A stretch of 64,000 bases of DNA from Chitinophaga sp. CF118. Its GTDB lineage: Bacteria; Bacteroidota; Bacteroidia; Chitinophagales; Chitinophagaceae. The notes under the pieces are model-generated. The model ran no database searches. It had not been told where the DNA came from and was given only the letters and a program-made list of their open reading frames with translations. Within the stretch, counting starts at the first letter, position 1. Every line of letters starts with the position of its first letter. Below, in pieces: positions 26,675 to 35,972 of this stretch. The position numbers were made by a program, and so were the translations under genes. The stretch is from NCBI RefSeq assembly GCF_900112615.1, contig NZ_FOMK01000012.1, positions 124,001 to 188,000 of the forward strand, read 5' to 3'.

Positions 26675-28863
26675 CAGATGTCGATATTTTCAGGTTCAAC
26701 AAAGTTTAGAACGGCACCTTCAAATTTGTCCTGCAGACCTTGCAGGAAGGCGATCGATTCTTTATCTGTTTGTTTTATACTGGAGCGGGCAGAAATTATG
26801 GCAATAAGCGTATCTACATACTTTATCAATTCCTTACTGTCTGCACGGTCATTCATGGCTGCACCTTCCAGGAGGATGTAATCATAATGAGGTGTTAACT
26901 TTTCAATGTATTCCAGCAGATTGCCCTGCTTTAATACTTCTGAGGGAGTGTATTCACCTCCTTGACATCCTATAATATATATACCCGGCAATGAAGATTC
27001 AGTAATGAGTTTCTTTATCTGGTCAGCATTGAAGTTTCCTGCAGAAGAATTGAATGATTCAAGTACAGGTTTTGCACCAAAGTCACGGGTGAGTGAATTA
27101 TTAGGGAATTGTGTGTCGATGATCAATACTTTTTTATGAGTCAGACTGAGACTGTAAGCCAGTGCTTTGATGATGGTAGTTTTACCTTCACGAGGCTTTG
27201 TACTGGTGAACAGAAAGGTTTTTTTACCGCTGTTTTCCATTTCAAAGCGCAGCTTTCTGAGCAGTTCACGGAATACGGCAGAGTCATGTTTTTTCAGGTG
27301 GGGATCGGTAAAGATCTCTTCTAATGATACTTTTTTAGGATTGATGCGGTTCACAACCCCCAGTAATTTCATTTCCAGTACTTTCAGGAACTGGGTAGGT
27401 GTTTTAATAGAAAGATCAATATACTCAAAGAAAACAATGGCAATACAACAGAATACCAGCATAGCCACAGCTGCCAGTGCAATGATGATCAGTCTTTTGG
27501 AAGGCTCCGGTTCCACTGCTGGCTGTCCGAACAAGATCTGGTGGAAGTTATCCATTGGAGCGATCTTGTTATTTACAGCTGCATCATAGCGGGATTTGAT
27601 ACTTTCATATTCCTGCTGTGCCAGTTCCACTTCTTTCTGTAACGCGAGGTTATTTGCGCCACGGGAAGCTGCAGCGCCCATGCTACTGTTTAATTGACGG
27701 ATCTTCTGTTCATAAGCACCAATATTTACTTCTGAGCTTTTCACCTGTAGTTCCAGGTCACTTTTCTTTTGCTGAAGATCGGCCAGTGTATTACCTACTG
27801 TATTTGTGGGTGCCGCAGATGCCATAGCTGCCAGCTTAGCCTTGTAGTCACTTTTTAGCTTCTGATATTTGGTGTACAGGTCTGCATCATTAGCGCCCTT
27901 ATTTACATACTCTGTATATGTTTCATTCATCTGCGTACGCAGGGAAGACAGTTCTGTATTTGCAGAAGAGGTAGCATTATTTGACTGGCTATTATTCTTA
28001 TTCATTTCAGCCAGACGGATATTGATCTGTTGCAAAGTTAGTTGGGCACTATTCAATAAGCTCTTTTCATCTGCCAGCCTGTTCTCAAAATTGCTGATCT
28101 GTTCCAGTTTGCTGGAACTTTCTACAGATACATCAAGTGTACCCATGATTTTGATATTAGCAATCTTTGCATCCAGTTCATCTCTTTTCTGATCTACCAG
28201 CTTTTTTAGTGTTTCAATGTTTTGAACGGTTAGCTCGTTTCTGCTGGACTCATAGTTACGCAGGTATTCTGTACATACCTGGTTCACGATATAGGCAGAC
28301 AGTTCCGGGTTAACAGACCAATATTGTATATCAATAAAGTCTGTACGCTGTACACGGCCTACATATAATAAATTACGCAATGATTCCAGGTTGTATCTGT
28401 ACAGTTTCAGCAATTCCTGGATCTTTCTTTCTTCCGGATCATATGAACTCAGCAGTTGCTCATCATTATATTTTCTGGTAAGCATCTTAATAGCTTTCTG
28501 CCTGTCCAGAGTACGATAGATGTCAGTTTTGCGATCTTCTGCATTGGGAATGTGGAATGCCTTTTCCGGATTTTCCAGATCGTGTAACATGAGATTATAT
28601 GAAGTCATTCCTAAAACGCGAGGTGATTTCAAGGCTTCTATCACGTTGCTGAACTTCACATCAATCTCGTAGATATTGAAACTTTCGTCTTTCAGTTTTA
28701 CCTGATCGATAACTGTAAAACCAGTAGCAATCTGTGCTACTGATCTATATTGTTTCTCTTGTTCGAGGGTTAACAAAAATGCCACCAGGGCGGCCATTAG
28801 GGTACATGAAATAATTAACCATTTTCTCCTCATTAATGATTTAAACAAATAAATCAGGTCCAT
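26674..28863 (-). CDS. Wzc-like chain-length regulator with BY-kinase-type ATPase domain
   Basis: 729 residues. A Wzz-type N-terminus has the first TM at about 14-32 ('WLIISCTLMAALVAFLLT'), a periplasmic region with long coiled coils (~200-430), and a second TM near 455-480 ('LIIIALAAVAMLVFCCIAIVF'). The cytoplasmic ATPase domain has Walker A 'TSTKPREGKTT' (about 553-563) and 'VLIIDTQFPN' as Walker A'. It should set EPS chain length together with Wzy. Unlike classic Wzc, the C-terminal tail has no cluster of tyrosines, so autophosphorylation at the tail is unlikely as written. It heads the nine-gene minus-strand operon. Confidence 0.88.
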   Translation of the reverse strand: MDLIYLFKSLMRRKWLIISCTLMAALVAFLLTLEQEKQYRSVAQIATGFTVIDQVKLKDESFNIYEIDVKFSNVIEALKSPRVLGMTSYNLMLHDLENPEKAFHIPNAEDRKTDIYRTLDRQKAIKMLTRKYNDEQLLSSYDPEERKIQELLKLYRYNLESLRNLLYVGRVQRTDFIDIQYWSVNPELSAYIVNQVCTEYLRNYESSRNELTVQNIETLKKLVDQKRDELDAKIANIKIMGTLDVSVESSSKLEQISNFENRLADEKSLLNSAQLTLQQINIRLAEMNKNNSQSNNATSSANTELSSLRTQMNETYTEYVNKGANDADLYTKYQKLKSDYKAKLAAMASAAPTNTVGNTLADLQQKKSDLELQVKSSEVNIGAYEQKIRQLNSSMGAAASRGANNLALQKEVELAQQEYESIKSRYDAAVNNKIAPMDNFHQILFGQPAVEPEPSKRLIIIALAAVAMLVFCCIAIVFFEYIDLSIKTPTQFLKVLEMKLLGVVNRINPKKVSLEEIFTDPHLKKHDSAVFRELLRKLRFEMENSGKKTFLFTSTKPREGKTTIIKALAYSLSLTHKKVLIIDTQFPNNSLTRDFGAKPVLESFNSSAGNFNADQIKKLITESSLPGIYIIGCQGGEYTPSEVLKQGNLLEYIEKLTPHYDYILLEGAAMNDRADSKELIKYVDTLIAIISARSSIKQTDKESIAFLQGLQDKFEGAVLNFVEPENIDI

Positions 28864-28907
28864 ATTGACGGATACTTTAAAGTGTAAAATAATCTAATCT
28901 GAAAAAT

Positions 28908-28941
28908 CCGAAAAAATCCGGCTTACACCGGATTCTTTCGG
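28908..28941 (-). terminator. terminator or attenuator hairpin between the 2247-aa gene and the wzc-like gene
   Basis: CCGAAAAAATCCGG (28908-28921) and CCGGATTCTTTCGG (28928-28941) pair over 14 bp with one mismatch and a 6-nt loop. Read on the minus strand, the stem is followed by ATTTTTC. It lies 34 nt after the stop of the giant gene and 45 nt before the start of the next gene, where no good promoter is visible. Confidence 0.6.
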
Positions 28942-28974
28942 TAAAAATTTACAATGAATAGATAAGACTAGTTA

Positions 28975-31900
28975 TTAGTTTTTAATTAGTTTAACTGTTT
29001 TAATCACTTTGTCTCCATCCATCACTCTCAGCAAACAAGGTCCGGTGGGTATTTGTTCACCACTCAGGTCAAGACTTACTCTCTGGGACCCAGAAATTCC
29101 TGATAACTGACGTGTGTACAATGTTCTACCGTTCATATCAAGTATGCTGACAGTGAATTTGCTGCTTGCTTTTCCATTGTTGCTTAGATCAAGCGTTATC
29201 TGGCCGTCAAACGGATTAGGATAAACTCTTGTAAGTGTAACATTACTTGTTGCACCTGTATTCAGCAACTGTCCATTCATTAATGAGCCTGCACTCTTAG
29301 CCATTACCAGTGAAGGATCGAGCTGACTGCTTTCTGGTGTGTAAGATTGTATTACCAGTGCTCCAATATATCCGAAGATAGAGGCTCCGCCGGCTGTTAC
29401 TTTGATCAGAACTTCACCATTTGCATCAGGTGCCAGGTCATTAATCTGTACTGTTTGCGAAGTATTGTACCCTGCATTCAGTGATACAGTCGTCGTATTG
29501 ATGGTATAGTTGGAGGTTCTGTCACCACTTCCGTCCCTGCTGGCAAAGAATACAAAGTTGTATCGTTTAGCCAGGTTCAGGCCTTTAATAAGTAACTGAC
29601 CTTCCTCATTAATATCCATCCAATAGGTGCTTCTCATTACATTATCAGGATAAATGCCTGAGTTATTACCAGTGTTCATTCCAAAAGGATTGTCGCCGGT
29701 AAATGCTTTGGCGATTACCATGGTCAGCCCTGTGTTATTCCCGTTATCATCTTTCAGATCAGGGAATTCAATTCCTGCTGCGGGTGCAGAATTCGTGTTA
29801 TTCCAAGGTACACCTGCAGGGTCGAATACGTTACAGTTAATGTATACAGCGCTAATGAATGTAGAGGCACTGGCCACATTGGTGAAATCGGATTTGGCAG
29901 TGTCTTTCAGTGCACGCACTTTGTAGTAGTAGCGGGCATCTGTAGCAAGACCACCATCTGTGTAAGTATTTGCGTTATTACCTAATGTTGACAGCAACGA
30001 GAAGGTACTGTTATCGGTAGAACGCCATACTTCAAAGCCGGTTTCATTATTTGAGTTATCCATCCATTTCAGCTGGATACTTGTTTTTGATGTGGGATTT
30101 GCAATAGCCGTAGTCGGATTGAGTGGTGTACCATTATCAATATAATACTGGATCACCACATCATTGATATATCCGTACAGGGCGCCGGTAGCCTGTTTAA
30201 CAGTGAAATCAATCACACCTGAAGCGTCTGCCTCGATACCATTGATCTGTACTGTATTTAAACTGTTATTAGCGGCATTCAGTGTTACTGTATTGGTACC
30301 TACAGTATACTCTGTATTCTTATTGTCACTACCTATGCGGCTGCCAAAGAATATCAGGTTATACCGGTAAGTAGCAGACAATCCGGAAATCCTTATTCTT
30401 CTTGCTGTAGACTCGCTGGTGTAGTAGTTTCCTGCAATTGCATTATCAGGATACACGCCGCTGTTATTACCAGTTGTGGCACCGGAAGTATTGGTACCGG
30501 TAAAGGCATCCAGCAGCTGGATCCTGAAAGGAGTAGCTGTTCCTGTTTCATCCTGCAGGTTAGAAATTGATGCAGTTGCACCCGGATAGGAATTAAAGTT
30601 ATTCCATGGAGCATCGGCAGGCAATGTCATGTTAAAATGTACGTATACAGAGGTCAGGTTCTTGTCTCTTACATAGAGGTTGAAAGTCCTGGTTGTACTA
30701 CCTCCGTTATTATCATTCACAGTAACATTGATGCTATTGTATTTGCCAACGTTGCCGGCAGCAGGAGTAATGGTGATAGTACCTGTTCCATCTCCGTTAT
30801 CTACCAGGCTTGCAAATGATGGCAGATTTGTTGCTTTGATGGTGAGGATATCTCCCGCATCATCCGTTGCGTGCAGGTTGATAGTAACGGATTCGTTATT
30901 CTTAATTGTTACACCTGCAATGCTATCCAGTTTAGGATTGTTGTTGCCGGTAGTAATGGATACTGTATCTGAATAAGCAGAAGCTCCATTTGAGTTGATA
31001 GCCCTGATAGCGTAGAAGTACTGTTTGTTTGCTTTTGCAGAAGTATCTGTATAAGCAACTGCATTCGCCGCTGTTACAGGATTCAGCAAGGTGTATGGAC
31101 CTTCCGCAACTGGTGCACGGTATATTTCGTAAGCTGATTCGTTAAAGGCGATATCTTTCCATGTAAGACCTACGCCACTGGTAGCACTTTGTACTGCCAG
31201 GTTAGTTGGACGTGCAGGAGCATTGCCATCATCATAACTTACTTTCACAACCATTGCATTCAGGTAAGAATATACAGAGCCTGTACCATTCTGTAAATCG
31301 ATGCTAATTTCGTTATTAACATTCGGAGATACGTTATTGATAGATACCGTATTTGTTCTATTGGAAGCTGCCTGCAATGAAACAGTAGTACCACCAATCG
31401 TATAGTTGGTCATACGGTTATCTGTTACATCTGCACGTGATCCGAAGAATGTAAAGCTATATTTGCTGGTGCTGTTCAGACCATACAATTTGAAAGTCTG
31501 TTTAGTTGTATTACTCCAGTAAGCAGTCTTCATTACATTGTCCGGATAAACACCAGAGTTATTGCCGGTAGAAACACCAAAGTAGTTAGAACCATTTCCA
31601 ATTGCAGACCAATTGCTCACAATCTGGATACCGATAGAGGTAGCAATATTGCTCTGATCTTTCAGATTCGGGAACAGGTCGTTCAGTACCGGTTGTTTGT
31701 TAGTACTGTTCCAAGGAGCAGCCGGAGGATAAGAACCATCGGAGAAGTTCACATATATTGAACGACTTGGATCAACGTCCACTACAGTGATAGTGAAAGT
31801 TTTGGTATCAATACCATCACGACCGTCATTTGCCTGTAATGTTACATTATAAGTACCTGCATCTATATAACCAGGAGCCAGGTTTATTACTCCGCTATTA

Positions 31901-34900
31901 CCTGATGGTACGAATGTAGCAAAGGAAGGTAATCCGGTTGCAGTCCAGGTCACTGTTTCTGCATTGTCATCAGTAGCTGACAGGTTGATAGCAGAAGTAG
32001 TGTTTTCATTGAGCGATACATTTGCAACAGGTGCTATTGCCGGAGTATAATTATCATTCACGGTTAAGGTGAATGAAGTTGTAGCTACTCCGCTGTGCTG
32101 ATCTGTAGCTGTTACTGTAACATTCGGATAAGTACCCTGATCGGTTGTAGAAGGGTTGAATGTGAGTGTAGCTGTACCGTTGCCATTATCGGAGAATGCT
32201 CCGAAGGACGGTACATTGGCGGCAGTCAATGTTATTGTTTCTACATCCGGATCCGTAATCGTTAAGTTAAGTACCAGTTGGGTACCATATCTCACTGAGC
32301 GGTTTACCAGTTGCGTGATAACAGGAGAATTGTTCAATGTGCTGATGCCTGCACCATTCGTGAATACAGAGTAACCACCTTCATTCTTTGCACGTACCTT
32401 ATAATAATAGGTGACATTGGCAAAAAGGCTGGAGTCTGCAAATGTAGCCTGTGCAGTACTATTGGCACCGATAGTGGCGTATAGTTTAAAGCTGCTGCTA
32501 TCGTTCACTGCTCTATAAACTTCGAATTGTGTTTCAGTGGTTGAATTATCATTCCATTCCAGTTTGATCCGTGATGAGCTGAGCGCAGTTAATGCTAATG
32601 CTGTTGGCCCATTAGGAGTAGCAGGCATTGGCAATGTTGTAGCAGTCATTTTCGGATTTCCGAAAACGCTGTCTGCCATCAGGCGTTTAGATATACCAGG
32701 ACCTGCATAACTGGCAGACAATGTTTGACCGCCACCTTGCTGGAAGTATGTTATAAAGATCGGATACCTGCCTTGGGTAAGGATTTTAATGCCGGAACGT
32801 TCGGTTGTTCCCTGCACAAAATTATTATTTACCACGAGGTTGGTTTCTGCAGAACCACCTATATACAATTTACTTCCATCATCAGAAGCGGTGTAGAAAG
32901 TGTAACTGCCCGTTGTTGGAATATTAATGTATCCGGAGAATTTAAGCGCGTAGTTGGTTTCGCGGTCTCTTATATCCAATGTTATATTACCTACAACACC
33001 TGTCTTTATAGGAGTGAGAGCACTGAAATTCGGTAGGGAGCTATAATTACCCGGGTATATTCCATATAGGAATCCACCACTTTCGTTCAGGTTTAAACCT
33101 GAGTTTCCGTATTTATTAATCGCTTTTAAACGGTAGTAATAAGCAGTCTGTGCCACCAGGTTGCTGTCAGTATAAGCAGTTGTATTTGCTGGTACTGTGG
33201 CAATGGAAGTGTAAGGACCTGCGGCTGCGGTAGCGCGGTAGATCTCAAAATTTGTTTCGTTATTACTGCTATCTGCCCACGTGAGGCGGATCTTACTGTA
33301 AGTAAGGGCAGTTGCAAGGAGATTACCTGGAGCTTTAGGTACACCTGGAGATGCTGGTACTATTTCCTTATAATAGTCAGCAGCGATCGTTTGTTTACTG
33401 CCAATACCATTAGCGGTATTCTTCCACATAACAGTCATACCCTGTGAGCCTGTACCTTCGAAGTAAGCTATCGCTATCTGGTGCATACCAGCGGTAAGGA
33501 ACCTGGTACCTTCTCTATCCCGTGTATTATGGATACCGTCGTTATTTACCACTGGAGTAGCCGTTGCATTATACTTGGTATCAATCCACAGTTTACTGCC
33601 TGCATCTGAATTAGTCATGAAAGTATAATTACCGGTAACAGGGATACGGATGGATCCTTCCCATACAAAACCAAAGTAATCATCCTGTGTACGTACACTG
33701 ATATCAGGTGTGGCAGAGTAGCCTGTAGCGTCCGGAGTAAGAGCATTAAAGTCTGGTAATGTAGTCCATGTACCGGTATAATATCTGTACGCCAGTCCGT
33801 TGATATACGCACCTGCACTTACCTGGTTGCTGCGTGCAGAAGAGTTGCCCGCTATATCCCTTGCTTTTACCACGAGGGTGTAGATGGAATCATTCTTCAG
33901 ACCGTAAACAGTGAATTCGGTAGTGTTGTTATCAACAGTATATGATTTAATACCGTTGACATAGATATCGTATTTATATACGCCTACATCATCAGTAGAA
34001 GGATCCCATTCCAGGGATATTGCTGTAGCCTGAGTACCGGTCACTGTGAGGTTTGCCGGTGCTGTAGGTGGCGTAGCATCTACCTGTGTTTGTGCGTTAA
34101 CTTCAATACTTAATGGTGCCGCGCTGGTATTATTTACTGCACGTACAACATAGAAATATTTCGTGTTGGGATTGAGGTCGGTATCCGTATATGTTACAGC
34201 GTTAGCTGCAGTAATATTTATAAGCTCGTAAGGACCGCCAGCTGTGGCTGACCGGTAGACCTCATAACCTGTTTCATTATAAGTAGCATTCGGATTATCT
34301 GTCCAGTCGAGTGTGATAGCAATTTTAGAAATTGCGGTAGCTGCAAGCCCAACAGCCGGTGATGGCGCGTTAGTACCATTAGCAGCTGTTACTAAGAAAG
34401 GAGCAGAGAATGCACTGGAACAACCGAATTGTTCTGTTACTTTTGCCTGGTATTGTCCGGCAGTAGTTACATTCAGTGTTTGTCCTGTTCCAAGTGTGGT
34501 TGTATCACCTACTTTCTGCCATATGTAAGAAGTATATCCTGTTGGCAGACTGAGGGTAACAAATGTTTTCCCGTCTGTTGCCGGAATTACTTTACTCATT
34601 AAGCCGGAAATACTAATAGGAGGCGTTTGAGTAGGCGCCTTCAATTTTACTACAACAGGGCTAGGGGACCATGGAGACCATACTGTACCTCTTTTAATTC
34701 TTGCATCGTAGGTACCAAAGGTTGTTACAACTAATTCATTTGTAGTAGCACCTGCAATGGTAACACCATCTTTGCGCCATTCGTATCCGTCAAAACCTGC
34801 TGTCAGTCCTAGTGTTGCATTCACTTCTTCGCCAGGGCAAAATTCATAATGACCGAACTTCGGCCATGGATTTGCTTTATGTTGTCTGTTTATGAATGGC

Positions 34901-35718
34901 CAAAAATCCGGCAGATCCCAGGAATTGTTCCAGATACCATGACCTCCGGTAGGGAAGAGTGTTTCTTTTACATTTGCACCTGCAGCAAGTGCAGCATTCA
35001 TCACCTGTTCTGTGGTATTAGGGTGGGGATTATTATCCAGTCCGCCCTGGAAAATCCACATTGGGATGTATTTAAAAGTATTGACCTGATCTTTATAGGC
35101 AACAGAACATCCACTTATTGGAAGAAAACCTGCAACCATTTTAGGATAAGCAAACATAAACTCCCAGGTGGAAGTTCCGCCTCCTGAAAGGCCGTTATCA
35201 AATATTCTATTCTCATCCAGTTTATTACTCCGGATGAGTGTATCAAGTATCGTTTTTATAAACGCGAAATGTGGGGCTCCGAAAAAGCCATTAGTACTTT
35301 GTGGTACAAGGATGAATCCATCGAAATTACCATTATCTACATTGGCGCAGAATTTTCCGCCACCGTGATAAAGGGAATATTCATTGTCATACACGGTACC
35401 AGACTCGCCTTTGCCGTGAAAGAAAATGAAAATGGGGTAGGTTTTACCATCGTTTACGCCTTGCTGATAGGTTTTGGGGAACTTCAGCCTGAAAGGCATA
35501 CCGTTTAGGTAATAACATTTGTACGAATCTTTGTTCGTGAAATTTACAGCGGTACGAAGTGTTCGCACCCATTTTCCAATAGTGCCCCAGGCGGGTGTAG
35601 CTGGCGGATTATTGGGGTTGTAGGTAATAACGGGGTCGCCTGAATTAAAGACCTGAGCCCTGGCATGATTGCCAAACCCCAGGAACAATAAAAGGCAAAT
35701 TGTGTAAAAATGCTTCAT
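28975..35718 (-). CDS. giant secreted protein: esterase domain, FN3, PA14, cadherin-like and novel repeats, T9SS sorting domain
   Basis: 2247 residues with a signal peptide (to about Ala21). Residues ~60-280 are an alpha/beta-hydrolase: 'YPIFIFFHGKGESG', elbow 'NGLSGGGTS' (Ser178), 'FQGGLDNN' (Asp228), 'PTGGHGIWN' (His260). Ig-like segments follow, then fibronectin type III domains, two PA14 domains (~635-785 and ~880-1020), more FN3, cadherin/Ig-like repeats ('NDNYTPAIAPVANVSLNENT'), and three copies of an unnamed ~170-residue domain (~1320-1500, ~1690-1860, ~1955-2130). The C-terminus is a T9SS sorting domain ('RVYPNPFDG' to 'VKLIKN'). PA14 and FN3 suggest carbohydrate binding at the cell surface. 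It lies inside the EPS locus between an acyltransferase and the wzc-like gene. Function is not known; acting on EPS esters is inference. Confidence 0.88.
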   Translation of the reverse strand: MKHFYTICLLLFLGFGNHARAQVFNSGDPVITYNPNNPPATPAWGTIGKWVRTLRTAVNFTNKDSYKCYYLNGMPFRLKFPKTYQQGVNDGKTYPIFIFFHGKGESGTVYDNEYSLYHGGGKFCANVDNGNFDGFILVPQSTNGFFGAPHFAFIKTILDTLIRSNKLDENRIFDNGLSGGGTSTWEFMFAYPKMVAGFLPISGCSVAYKDQVNTFKYIPMWIFQGGLDNNPHPNTTEQVMNAALAAGANVKETLFPTGGHGIWNNSWDLPDFWPFINRQHKANPWPKFGHYEFCPGEEVNATLGLTAGFDGYEWRKDGVTIAGATTNELVVTTFGTYDARIKRGTVWSPWSPSPVVVKLKAPTQTPPISISGLMSKVIPATDGKTFVTLSLPTGYTSYIWQKVGDTTTLGTGQTLNVTTAGQYQAKVTEQFGCSSAFSAPFLVTAANGTNAPSPAVGLAATAISKIAITLDWTDNPNATYNETGYEVYRSATAGGPYELINITAANAVTYTDTDLNPNTKYFYVVRAVNNTSAAPLSIEVNAQTQVDATPPTAPANLTVTGTQATAISLEWDPSTDDVGVYKYDIYVNGIKSYTVDNNTTEFTVYGLKNDSIYTLVVKARDIAGNSSARSNQVSAGAYINGLAYRYYTGTWTTLPDFNALTPDATGYSATPDISVRTQDDYFGFVWEGSIRIPVTGNYTFMTNSDAGSKLWIDTKYNATATPVVNNDGIHNTRDREGTRFLTAGMHQIAIAYFEGTGSQGMTVMWKNTANGIGSKQTIAADYYKEIVPASPGVPKAPGNLLATALTYSKIRLTWADSSNNETNFEIYRATAAAGPYTSIATVPANTTAYTDSNLVAQTAYYYRLKAINKYGNSGLNLNESGGFLYGIYPGNYSSLPNFSALTPIKTGVVGNITLDIRDRETNYALKFSGYINIPTTGSYTFYTASDDGSKLYIGGSAETNLVVNNNFVQGTTERSGIKILTQGRYPIFITYFQQGGGQTLSASYAGPGISKRLMADSVFGNPKMTATTLPMPATPNGPTALALTALSSSRIKLEWNDNSTTETQFEVYRAVNDSSSFKLYATIGANSTAQATFADSSLFANVTYYYKVRAKNEGGYSVFTNGAGISTLNNSPVITQLVNRSVRYGTQLVLNLTITDPDVETITLTAANVPSFGAFSDNGNGTATLTFNPSTTDQGTYPNVTVTATDQHSGVATTSFTLTVNDNYTPAIAPVANVSLNENTTSAINLSATDDNAETVTWTATGLPSFATFVPSGNSGVINLAPGYIDAGTYNVTLQANDGRDGIDTKTFTITVVDVDPSRSIYVNFSDGSYPPAAPWNSTNKQPVLNDLFPNLKDQSNIATSIGIQIVSNWSAIGNGSNYFGVSTGNNSGVYPDNVMKTAYWSNTTKQTFKLYGLNSTSKYSFTFFGSRADVTDNRMTNYTIGGTTVSLQAASNRTNTVSINNVSPNVNNEISIDLQNGTGSVYSYLNAMVVKVSYDDGNAPARPTNLAVQSATSGVGLTWKDIAFNESAYEIYRAPVAEGPYTLLNPVTAANAVAYTDTSAKANKQYFYAIRAINSNGASAYSDTVSITTGNNNPKLDSIAGVTIKNNESVTINLHATDDAGDILTIKATNLPSFASLVDNGDGTGTITITPAAGNVGKYNSINVTVNDNNGGSTTRTFNLYVRDKNLTSVYVHFNMTLPADAPWNNFNSYPGATASISNLQDETGTATPFRIQLLDAFTGTNTSGATTGNNSGVYPDNAIAGNYYTSESTARRIRISGLSATYRYNLIFFGSRIGSDNKNTEYTVGTNTVTLNAANNSLNTVQINGIEADASGVIDFTVKQATGALYGYINDVVIQYYIDNGTPLNPTTAIANPTSKTSIQLKWMDNSNNETGFEVWRSTDNSTFSLLSTLGNNANTYTDGGLATDARYYYKVRALKDTAKSDFTNVASASTFISAVYINCNVFDPAGVPWNNTNSAPAAGIEFPDLKDDNGNNTGLTMVIAKAFTGDNPFGMNTGNNSGIYPDNVMRSTYWMDINEEGQLLIKGLNLAKRYNFVFFASRDGSGDRTSNYTINTTTVSLNAGYNTSQTVQINDLAPDANGEVLIKVTAGGASIFGYIGALVIQSYTPESSQLDPSLVMAKSAGSLMNGQLLNTGATSNVTLTRVYPNPFDGQITLDLSNNGKASSKFTVSILDMNGRTLYTRQLSGISGSQRVSLDLSGEQIPTGPCLLRVMDGDKVIKTVKLIKN
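29330..31760 (-). repeat. three copies of an unnamed domain within the 2247-aa protein
   Basis: The copies lie at about 31760-31220, 30655-30140 and 29860-29330. Each begins with a beta strand (SIYVNF, SVYVHF, AVYINC) and then 'APWNxxN' or 'VPWNNTN'. All share 'TGNNSGVYPDN' or 'TGNNSGIYPDN', an 'F(F)GSR' or 'FFASRDG' block, 'NYTI' or 'EYTV', a 'TVxLNA'-like strand and a closing 'YGYI' or 'YSYL'. FN3 domains and cadherin-like repeats separate them. Confidence 0.75.
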
Positions 35719-35972
35719 ATAGATAAGTGTTTCAGTTATAGACTGATTTAATACTTACCCGGGAAATTGCTGGCACTAATCACGTAGTATGAATGCTGAT
35801 TAAAATAACAATACGCCAACTCTAAACCGAGCGGCTCTTCTAAGGAAAACGGTCAAAAAAATTAGGTGGCTTTAAATGAGGATGTGGTAAGAGAGAGTAA
35901 AATTCGATGCTAAGGTATTGAAAAAATTAAACCGAGCAAATGTTTTTTAGCTCATTAACAAATCGTTTGTAA

